From contig MGTA01000272.1 of assembly GCA_001799225.1 (NCBI GenBank), positions 1-13,304 on the forward strand: a stretch of DNA of 13,304 bases, written 5' to 3'. Position numbers and translations under genes: made by a program. This DNA comes from Deltaproteobacteria bacterium RIFOXYD12_FULL_50_9 (GTDB taxonomy: Bacteria > Desulfobacterota > Desulfobulbia > Desulfobulbales > CALZHT01). Shown here one piece after another: positions 7,381 through 13,304 of the stretch (position 1 is its first letter; each line of letters opens with the position of its first letter). The notes beneath the pieces are model-generated. The model searched no databases. It was not told where the DNA came from and was given only the letters and a program-made list of their open reading frames with translations.

Positions 7381-8124
7381 CTACAATCCCATCATCTTTT
7401 GAAACATATTAAGAGGTACTGGAATAAGGGTCGAGTTGTGATCAGACATGCCTATCTCTCGAATAGTTTGCAGGTAGCGGAGTTGCATAGCTGCCGGGTG
7501 TTGGTCGATAAGAGCTGCTGCTTCGCATAGTTTAACAGCTGCCTGTAATTCTCCTTCGGCATTTATTACTGATGCGCGTCTTTCTCGTTCTGCTTCCGCC
7601 TGCTTGGCCATGGCCCGCTGCATCGATTCAGGGAGATCAACCTCCTTAACTTCAACTCTGCTTATCTTTATGCCCCAAGGTTCTGTTTCATGATCAAGGA
7701 TAGTCTGCATTTTGTGGTTGACAGCATCACGTTCGGACAGCATATGATCCAAGTCATCCTGGCCGCAGACGCTTCGCAGGGTTGTCTGGGCTAGCTGAGA
7801 TGTGGCCATTTTGTAATTTTCAACTTCTATTAGTGCCTTTATCGAATCAACTACCCGGAAATATACAACAGCACTTACCCTGACTGAAACATTATCTTTA
7901 GTTATTATGTCTTGACCGGGTACATCATGGGTAATTGTCCGGGTATCTACTTTTTCAAGTCTTTCCATGATAGGAACAATGATTGACAGTCCCGGGCCTT
8001 TTGTAGCAACAACTTTTCCCATGCGGAAAAGTACACCCTCTTCGTACTGATTGATTTGCTTAAGTAGTGAGAATATGAACATCAGAATCAATGGGACAAT
8101 AAAAATCATGACATAAAGCAGCAT
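7381..8124 (-). CDS. Slipin/stomatin-like SPFH-domain membrane protein
   Basis: The 247-residue product has one N-terminal hydrophobic segment (about 2-21) followed directly by an SPFH/Band 7 domain (QYEEGVLFRMGKV..., about 25-190) and a charged, coiled-coil-prone helix (AKQAEAERERRASVINAEGE, about 170-190). These are hallmark slipin sequences and the length is normal. Such proteins form large ring- or cage-like oligomers that organise membrane microdomains and act with membrane proteases. Bacterial slipins are often encoded beside an NfeD protein, but none is seen here. The ATG (8122-8124) has an excellent AAGGAGG ribosome site 8 bases upstream. The gene stands alone: a shared terminator lies downstream and a 429-base gap upstream. 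A functional link with the FtsH in the same window is possible but not shown. Confidence 0.93.
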   Translation of the reverse strand: MLLYVMIFIVPLILMFIFSLLKQINQYEEGVLFRMGKVVATKGPGLSIIVPIMERLEKVDTRTITHDVPGQDIITKDNVSVRVSAVVYFRVVDSIKALIEVENYKMATSQLAQTTLRSVCGQDDLDHMLSERDAVNHKMQTILDHETEPWGIKISRVEVKEVDLPESMQRAMAKQAEAERERRASVINAEGELQAAVKLCEAAALIDQHPAAMQLRYLQTIREIGMSDHNSTLIPVPLNMFQKMMGL

Positions 8125-8553
8125 TCAAATTTCCTCCTTTTGGTTTGATAATCTATGATTTAAAACTATTGCGTCATCAACTTCAGATGACAAAGTTGTT
8201 TACTTTTATAACACTGAGATTAAGTTATTATCTTCTGTTATGCATAATACACAAACTATGCCAATAGACACAAGTATTGTATTTTTATCTAACAGTTTAA
8301 AAAATATTATAGTATTAATTAGTTTGTTGAAGACTTTGTTGTGTAACTGGATGGAATTTTTCTGGTAGATGCTGAGACAAGCAAGTACCTTTGGTGGTAT
8401 AGTATAACTCATTGGCAGGTTTTTTATAGTCAATGTAATTGGTTATAAACCTGTTGGGGTGTTTTCCTGGCCGATTAAGAAAGTAAAGCCAGGCAAGTCC
8501 GGCATTGGTGAGATCCAGACTGCCTGGCCGTAGATGAGAGTAAGTTTTATTTG
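8125..8553. other. AT-rich intergenic region between slipin and cytochrome b genes
   Basis: No convincing gene is present; a 75-codon minus-strand frame (8206-8433) has no recognisable domain or ribosome site. Upstream of the slipin gene are two overlapping short inverted repeats, GTCATC/GATGAC (8173-8178, 8186-8191) and CAACTT/AAGTTG (8178-8183, 8193-8198), which could be an operator. The right end holds the terminator of the cytochrome operon at 8488-8528. Confidence 0.5.
8477..8528 (-). terminator. Probable intrinsic terminator of the cytochrome c/b operon
   Basis: On the minus strand, GCCAGGCAGTCTGG (8528-8515) pairs with CCGGACTTGCCTGGC (8502-8488) apart from one G-U pair and one bulged base, leaving a 12-base loop. 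The stem is followed by TTTACTTTCTT, a T-rich but interrupted tail. It begins 26 bases past the cytochrome b stop. A third related element, CCTGGCC at 8467-8473, could form an alternative pairing. Confidence 0.7.
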
Positions 8554-9174
8554 TTAGTGCTCTTCCTCATAGCCTGTAAACATGGCCTTGAAATGGCCTA
8601 ACGGTGTATGTCCAAGGGTTGCCAGATAAGAGTGAACGATTAGGAACGCCGCAAAGAAGAAGAACAGCAGAACATGAACGGTATCAATAATCTTTACCCC
8701 ACCAAACATATCAATATAGACTTGGAATTTTTTTACCCGCCAGAGGAAGAGACCGGTTAACATCTGGGCAGGAAGGAAGAGAAACATGAGCCCGAGGTAG
8801 GCTTTTTTCTGGAGCGCATTGAACTTGTTGGTGGGGGTCATATGATGTGGATTGGGGTCTCCTTTGAAGATGCCGCCGCCATAATATTTAATTTGATTTA
8901 TACAATCCTGAATAAAGGTTTTTGGATTGGGAAAGTAGATTTTTATTTTACCGGTTCCCATATAAAAGGCGAACCATAGTGCGTAATCGGCGATTACCAG
9001 AAACCCGATATAATTGTGCAGGTTGATGGCTTCTTCCAGGGAGAAAAAATCGAACATTTCAATAAAGCGGATTTGAACTCCAGTGATTACCAGAAGAACA
9101 ATTCCAGCCGCATTAATCCAGTGCCAGACACGTACAGGCGCAGGATGGACATATAGTAATTTGTTTTCAGTCAT
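8554..9174 (-). CDS. Di-heme b-type cytochrome membrane subunit (HupC/cytochrome b561-like)
   Basis: The 206-residue product has four TM helices and the histidines expected of the Ni,Fe-hydrogenase/thiosulfate-reductase cytochrome b family. These are His in VWHW of helix 1 (residue 18), His in NLHN of helix 2 (53), and two in helix 4, DTVH (167) and LIVH (181), ligating two b hemes. Such subunits exchange electrons between periplasmic c hemes and the quinone pool. The ATG at 9174 was chosen because GGAGG lies 5 bases upstream; a GTG at 9186 overlaps the previous stop by one base and has no ribosome site. It follows the heptaheme gene by only 11 bases, so the two are translationally close and probably form one complex. 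No hydrogenase or molybdoenzyme gene accompanies it, so the heptaheme protein is its likely partner. Confidence 0.9.
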   Translation of the reverse strand: MTENKLLYVHPAPVRVWHWINAAGIVLLVITGVQIRFIEMFDFFSLEEAINLHNYIGFLVIADYALWFAFYMGTGKIKIYFPNPKTFIQDCINQIKYYGGGIFKGDPNPHHMTPTNKFNALQKKAYLGLMFLFLPAQMLTGLFLWRVKKFQVYIDMFGGVKIIDTVHVLLFFFFAAFLIVHSYLATLGHTPLGHFKAMFTGYEEEH

Positions 9175-9185
9175 GTGCTCCTCCA

Positions 9186-10313
9186 CTAAAATCCGTATTT
9201 TTTTTCTTTCTCTTTTTCTTTTCTGCGGGTGCGGGTCGGTATGGTAACGATTCGGGCCAGCAGATGACCGAATACCACACTGATTCCGCCGACCACAATA
9301 GCTACTCCGATCTTGTCAAGCAGTCGTACTCTCGTGCCGCCGATCGCATAGAAATGGTTGACATAATAGGTCGATAGCACACTACGATCCACAACATGAC
9401 GGTCAGTATCTCCATCTTCTTTATTCAGGGAGATAACGACATCTTCGAAAAAAGGTGATATGGGATTATGGCACTGCTCACACTCTCTGTTTGCTTTACC
9501 GCGATTGACGTGGTGCACAACCGGCACCAAGTCGACAATGAGTTCTCCGTGGAAGGTTCCAAACACATTATTTTCACGGAGTTTAAAAACCATCTGTTCG
9601 AATTCATCTGCATCGATTTTATTATCTTTGTTTTTATCAATAAGCGGCATAAAACCGGTAGAATTTGTTTTTAATGCTGTCAGAATTTCAGTGCCGGAAA
9701 GAAATCGTTTTTTGGAAAAGTCCCAGAAACGTAAATTGACAAATAGCGGTACATTTTCAGCATGGCACACCGTGCATTCAACAAAATTGAAATGGGTATC
9801 CATCTGAGGCAACCAGCTGTGAAACTTTTCCGGGTTATGGCATTTTAAGCAAAAGCCGTTTTCTCTATCGATGACGGATTCTGCTTCCAGATTACTGACA
9901 TAGTGGTACCCGTGACAAGCATAACAGGGGATTGTTATGCCTTTGCCGCCGGCCTTTTTATGGACACTATTCACATATGCTTTGGCCTCTGCTTCGTGGC
10001 ATTTGGAGCAATCAACGCTTTTAAGAGATGTGGCGTGAGGTACGTCTTTGTCCATCTCTAATTTTTCTATGTCAGCATGACAATCAACACAAGTGATGCC
10101 ATTGATATTGTGTACAGATAGTATAAACTGGCTGTTATTGACATATAAGCCCTCTTTCATCCCTTCGGATTGCTGGCGGACGAGTGATGTGTCGCCATGG
10201 CAGTCAAGACATTCATTGTTTTCAATTGACCAGACAGGGGGGGACCATAAGAAAAAAAAGAAGATGAGAAGAAAAATGCGCTTATTTTTCAAAAGTTGTG
10301 AAGGTTCGTCCAT
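9186..10313 (-). CDS. Membrane-anchored heptaheme cytochrome c with an EF-hand loop
   Basis: The 375-residue product has an N-terminal signal peptide or anchor (about 12-29). Seven CXXCH motifs follow: CLDCH (35), CVDCH (75), CSKCH (102), CYACH (130), CLKCH (155), CTVCH (180) and CEQCH (278). Between hemes 6 and 7 is a canonical calcium-binding EF-hand loop, DKNKDNKIDADE (226-237), with D226, N228, D230, D234 and E237 in ligand positions. A TM helix (about 334-356) near the C-terminus anchors it, leaving a strongly basic cytoplasmic tail (RTRRKEKEKEKK). The heme-bearing part is therefore periplasmic. The ATG at 10313 was chosen because GGAGG lies 7 bases upstream; an in-frame ATG 39 bases earlier is less likely. 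It is the first gene of a pair with cytochrome b, suggesting a quinone-linked cytochrome bc-type module. Its redox partner and direction of electron flow are unknown. Confidence 0.88.
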   Translation of the reverse strand: MDEPSQLLKNKRIFLLIFFFFLWSPPVWSIENNECLDCHGDTSLVRQQSEGMKEGLYVNNSQFILSVHNINGITCVDCHADIEKLEMDKDVPHATSLKSVDCSKCHEAEAKAYVNSVHKKAGGKGITIPCYACHGYHYVSNLEAESVIDRENGFCLKCHNPEKFHSWLPQMDTHFNFVECTVCHAENVPLFVNLRFWDFSKKRFLSGTEILTALKTNSTGFMPLIDKNKDNKIDADEFEQMVFKLRENNVFGTFHGELIVDLVPVVHHVNRGKANRECEQCHNPISPFFEDVVISLNKEDGDTDRHVVDRSVLSTYYVNHFYAIGGTRVRLLDKIGVAIVVGGISVVFGHLLARIVTIPTRTRRKEKEKEKKYGF

Positions 10314-10615
10314 TTTTTCGCCTCCGTTAGAAAAAATAATAAGATTTTTCACAAAAAAACTGAACAGATATAATGAATTAAAAAATTATAAGGTTTAACT
10401 GTCGATGTTATTATCGCACGGGTATTGCTTTGGTAATAATGATGGCAACTATATATTATTATTTACCAGTCACGCAATTGTGAATTTAAAAATTGATGTT
10501 GAAGTGAAAAATCGGTTCTTCTTCCGCTAAGTAAAGGTGAAAACATTTAGAATAGTAGTTTATAGAAATATTCTAATAAATTGTAATATTAATATATCGA
10601 TTTTATTAACAATTT

Positions 10616-10638
10616 AAATTTCAATATTATTGAATTTT
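10616..10638. promoter_or_regulatory. AT-rich near-perfect palindrome, possible operator
   Basis: TTCAATATTATTGAA (10620-10634) is a perfect 7-base-arm palindrome, and pairing continues for three more bases on each side after one mismatch. Its symmetry and intergenic position fit a regulator-binding site, but AT-rich DNA yields such palindromes by chance. Confidence 0.3.
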
Positions 10639-11058
10639 CATGCACATGTTGTGCCATATACAATTTACAGTTGTAGCAATTCTATGTAATCATTCGAAGT
10701 AACGTTGATAAAATTATATTCATCAAGCTGAGAGGTCGGTTTAAATCATTAATTACCAACTGAGAAATTGATGTAAATGTGTTGCAAGCATCAGATGTGA
10801 TGTGTAGAAATGATCGTTTTTGCAACAGCATGCTACACTTTGCAATAAGATGATGAAACAATATGAAACAGTATGCAGTATTTGTTGGCAAACCATTCGG
10901 TGAGTAATTATCCAACAGTAAGGAATTTGAATTTTTACGGATAATTTATATTTTTCAGATGGTCCATAAGTCCTATCATATTTAACGAGATTTTTTTCAT
11001 GAATAACTTGTATATTTTCTTAACCAAAAAAGCAATAAAAGTAAGTTGTTTTGGTTGC

Positions 11059-11074
11059 AGGCATTGAATTTGCA
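11059..11074 (+). promoter_or_regulatory. Candidate sigma54 (-24/-12) promoter for the sensor kinase
   Basis: AGGCAT-TGAAT-TTGCA matches the sigma54 consensus TGGCAC-N5-TTGCA at 9 of the 11 defined positions, and the essential GG (11060-11061) and GC (11072-11073) are exactly 10 bases apart. Transcription would begin about 11085, some 60 bases before the kinase start codon. No enhancer-binding site was identified upstream. Confidence 0.5.
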
Positions 11075-11144
11075 TTAATATGCAGAGGCAATGTTTCGCT
11101 ATACTGCCAATTGTCAGCATCGGTTTGTAGATTAAGGAGAATGT

Positions 11145-13304
11145 ATGACCTTTCCTCTCAGGAAAATTATTTTTGCAATTGCGATCTTCATTATCTTTGT
11201 TCTTGGTTGTCTTTTGACTTTTGGTTTCAGGCAGTACCAACTACAAACAAAACTTGTGACTGTAATAGCCCAGAGTGAGAAAATGTTGTTTCAGTTTGCT
11301 GCCATCAGAGAACATATTGTCGAATCGATAGTAGATGGACGTTACGATCAACTTTCTGGGGTTATCAAGGATGTTGAATCCCTGCACGTCGCTATTTCAG
11401 ACGTTATCGCTAATAATTATATACCAAACGAATACAAGCTCTCTTTTCTCAACCGGATTGACTTGCAGGGTCTTATCTTACTTCTTCGCCAAACAAGTTC
11501 TAGTCATATAGATAATGGGAGAATTCAACAGCTGAATCGCGAGAGCCGGATCATGAATGAACGTTTTCTCATGTTTGATCGGGTTATTGTTGATTATGCA
11601 AAAAGTTCGGTTATTGCCTTTCAAAGTGTTGTTATTGGTACTCTAGCAATAGTTGTTTTTATCATAGTTATAATTTTAGTGTTGGGTCATAGATATGTCG
11701 CACTCCCTCTGCTTGAGCTCGTCTGTCAGGTTCGAGATGTTGCTCAAGGCAAAAGAAATGATGTTTTTTTACAGCCTTTTATGATTTCATCCGAGGTTTT
11801 CAACCTTGGAGAAGCCTTTCATAATCTTCTCCAGACTCGTCTGCTTGATTCAGCTGAGATTGCTAGGCATAATCGAATACTTTATGCCGTTCATAAAGCT
11901 GGATTTGCTATCAGTCATGCTCGTTCGCGGGAAGAGTTGTTTAAAGACGTGAGTAGAGCGCTCAGGTTCAATGAAGACTATGTTTTGATATTGATCAGCG
12001 TAAAGGTTGAACCAAACGGTCAACTTGCTTTCTTAATGGCTGAAGAAGCCAATTCGAACAGTAAAAGAGGCACAGAGAGCAATATAATAACATTGCTGAG
12101 TGATGGCCCGGAGAGCAGTGAAAGGATCTACCCAGCCCAACGGGCAATTCGTGAAAACAAAAACATTATGGAACATGACATTCTGGTTGATGTCCCAATG
12201 GGCTATTTTAAAGATACTCCTTTGGAACAGGGAGTGATCAATTGTGTGGCATTGCCCTTGAGCTGGGACAACAAAACATATGGGGTGATTACCCTTTATT
12301 CAGGAATGCCGGAAAGTTTTCAAAAGGAGGAGTTGAAGCTTCTGAGCAAGATGGCAAGTGATGTCGCTTTTGCCCTTTTTCATCTGGATATGAAAAACGA
12401 TCTTGTGATGGAGAGAGAAAAGAAAACCGAGTTGGAACAAAGTCGACTAAGTCTTGAGTTGGCCCTTTCAGAGCAGCGTTCTCTTTTTGATGCTATACCC
12501 AACATGGTTTTTATTATCTCCGGCAGTGGCATTATTCTAGATTTAAATATAAAAGCTCTTGAAGCTTTAAAAAATGAAAGGAGTGCCATTTTAGGACAGA
12601 ATATCTTTCAATATATCTATCGAGACCGGGCTGCTGACTATCCAAGCCTTCTGAAAAACGCCTTGCGTGAGAATAAGAAAATGAGTCTCCGGGAACGATT
12701 TGATAATCTCGCAGGAGAATTTCTTCTGACCGTTGCGCCGTTACCTTCCCCGGCTGGTGATGAGCCTCACCTTGTGTTGACGGTCAACAATATCTTTTTG
12801 GGAAATGACAACCGTACTGATGAGGTTGTCCGGGCGTTTCAATTAACCAACCTTGGAGAACTAGCCACTGGAGTAGCCCATGAAATTAACAACTTAAGTA
12901 ATGGCATAATTAATTATGCACAGGTGTTAGCTGATGAAGGTGTTGAACAAGACAGCAAGATTGACCATGAGCGCTTTGAATTGCTGCATAAAATCATCAG
13001 TGAAGGCGAAAGAATTGCCAAGATTGTCCAAAAGCTTTTGTTCTATGGACGAGAGAAAGGAAGAAGCAAAGATTTGATCAGTATTCATGATGTCATTGAG
13101 GATGTTTTGTTGCTTGTAAAGCATCAGTTTAAAAATGATGGCATTAAAGTTGATTTTGATATCCAGAATGACTTACCACCGGTAACATTTGAGTCTCCCC
13201 ATTTGCAGCTCGTTTTTTTAAATATCTTGAATAATTCGAGAAGGGCATTAAACGAAAAGTACTCAGGAAAAAATGATAAAAAGCTGCTTGAGATTAAAGG
13301 TGGC
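11145..13304 (+). CDS. Membrane sensor histidine kinase with GAF and PAS domains (3' end outside window)
   Basis: The frame stays open for 720 codons to the last base, so the gene is cut by the window edge. The start ATG has AAGGAG 5 bases upstream. In order: TM helix 1 (about 8-28), a mostly helical periplasmic sensor region (29-155), TM helix 2 (about 160-182), a HAMP-like linker (183-235), a GAF-like region (about 245-400), a coiled segment, a PAS domain (about 447-555, beginning LFDAIPNMVFII), and a HisKA domain with phospho-acceptor H579 in GELATGVAHEINN. The N-box of the ATPase domain (LNILNNSRRA, key N697) is reached just before the edge; the glycine boxes are not in the window. The HEINN form places it with NtrB-like kinases that often control sigma54-dependent regulators. 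In the H-box the usual proline after HEINN is leucine. The signal and cognate regulator are unknown. Confidence 0.9.
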   Translation, partial: MTFPLRKIIFAIAIFIIFVLGCLLTFGFRQYQLQTKLVTVIAQSEKMLFQFAAIREHIVESIVDGRYDQLSGVIKDVESLHVAISDVIANNYIPNEYKLSFLNRIDLQGLILLLRQTSSSHIDNGRIQQLNRESRIMNERFLMFDRVIVDYAKSSVIAFQSVVIGTLAIVVFIIVIILVLGHRYVALPLLELVCQVRDVAQGKRNDVFLQPFMISSEVFNLGEAFHNLLQTRLLDSAEIARHNRILYAVHKAGFAISHARSREELFKDVSRALRFNEDYVLILISVKVEPNGQLAFLMAEEANSNSKRGTESNIITLLSDGPESSERIYPAQRAIRENKNIMEHDILVDVPMGYFKDTPLEQGVINCVALPLSWDNKTYGVITLYSGMPESFQKEELKLLSKMASDVAFALFHLDMKNDLVMEREKKTELEQSRLSLELALSEQRSLFDAIPNMVFIISGSGIILDLNIKALEALKNERSAILGQNIFQYIYRDRAADYPSLLKNALRENKKMSLRERFDNLAGEFLLTVAPLPSPAGDEPHLVLTVNNIFLGNDNRTDEVVRAFQLTNLGELATGVAHEINNLSNGIINYAQVLADEGVEQDSKIDHERFELLHKIISEGERIAKIVQKLLFYGREKGRSKDLISIHDVIEDVLLLVKHQFKNDGIKVDFDIQNDLPPVTFESPHLQLVFLNILNNSRRALNEKYSGKNDKKLLEIKGG

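Larger units (their letters stand above)
10314..11144. other. Long AT-rich intergenic region between divergent operons
   Basis: This 831-base stretch separates the minus-strand cytochrome operon from the plus-strand kinase. No open frame in it has a recognisable product. A perfect TATAAT on the minus strand (10390-10385) could be the -10 of the cytochrome operon, but no good -35 is visible at normal spacing. Other structures are the palindrome at 10616-10638, a small TAGAA-ATA-TTCTA repeat at 10563-10575, GCACA-TGT-TGTGC at 10642-10654, and several TTGCAA hexamers between about 10780 and 10855. The sigma54-like site at 11059-11074 lies near its right end. The size leaves room for an unrecognised small RNA or extended regulatory region. 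Confidence 0.5.

Noticed and set aside
8206..8433. Minus-strand 75-codon open frame upstream of the slipin gene
   Set aside because: AT-rich, with no ribosome site and no recognisable features; most likely chance.
9175..9186. GTG start for cytochrome b overlapping the previous stop
   Set aside because: No ribosome site precedes it, whereas GGAGG sits 5 bases before the ATG at 9174.
9460..9807. Plus-strand 115-codon open frame opposite the heptaheme gene
   Set aside because: It is a shadow of the heptaheme cytochrome, whose motifs and start signals are clear.
10682..11240. Two minus-strand open frames (77 and 101 codons) in and near the kinase leader
   Set aside because: No ribosome sites or domains; the second overlaps the start of the kinase, which has a good ribosome site and long coding continuity.
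11051..11278. Plus-strand 75-codon open frame overlapping the kinase start
   Set aside because: It is in a different frame from the 720-codon kinase, which begins at 11145 with AAGGAG upstream and a clean TM helix.

Overview
The window reads as a piece of an AT-rich chromosome from an anaerobic, respiring bacterium, most likely a member of the Desulfobacterota (Desulfobulbales-like). That assignment is an inference. It rests on three separate multiheme c-type cytochromes, an HmcB/DsrO-like ferredoxin paired with an NrfD/HmcC/DsrP-like quinol protein, and an NtrB-like sensor kinase. No rRNA, tRNA, CRISPR array, phage gene or intact insertion sequence is visible.

Layout from left to right. (1) Positions 3-98 are the C-terminal tail of an unidentified hydrophobic protein, followed by a very clear intrinsic terminator. 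(2) Positions 400-2226 encode a complete FtsH membrane AAA+ zinc protease. (3) Positions 2227-2988 hold no convincing gene but contain a long 20-bp-arm inverted repeat with a second, weaker hairpin beside it. (4) Positions 2989-7284 are a four-gene + strand operon: secreted pentaheme cytochrome c, Tat-exported 4x[4Fe-4S] ferredoxin with a C-terminal membrane helix, ten-helix NrfD-family quinol protein, and an octaheme cytochrome c of the tetrathionate-reductase (OTR) family. A 19-bp-arm bidirectional terminator closes it. (5) Positions 7381-8124 (- strand) encode a slipin/stomatin-type SPFH membrane protein that converges on that terminator. (6) Positions 8554-10313 (- strand) are a two-gene operon: a membrane-anchored heptaheme cytochrome c with an EF-hand calcium loop between hemes 6 and 7, and a four-helix di-heme cytochrome b. 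(7) Positions 10314-11144 are a long AT-rich intergenic stretch with palindromes and a sigma54-type -24/-12 candidate. (8) From 11145 to the window end runs a + strand open reading frame of 720 codons with no stop: a membrane sensor histidine kinase (two TM helices, HAMP-like, GAF, PAS, HisKA, start of the ATPase domain), cut by the window edge.

How the genes may work together (inference). The operon at 2989-7284 looks like a self-contained quinol:periplasmic-acceptor respiratory chain. NrfD oxidises menaquinol, the Tat-exported ferredoxin and pentaheme cytochrome relay electrons in the periplasm, and the octaheme enzyme reduces a small nitrogen or sulfur compound (tetrathionate, nitrite and hydroxylamine are the known in vitro substrates of the family). 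The - strand cytochrome c/cytochrome b pair is a second quinone-periplasm electron connection. FtsH and the slipin are membrane quality-control proteins, and the kinase is a plausible but unproven regulator of nearby genes.

The observations most worth following are the complete quinol-to-octaheme operon and the calcium-binding loop inside a multiheme cytochrome.
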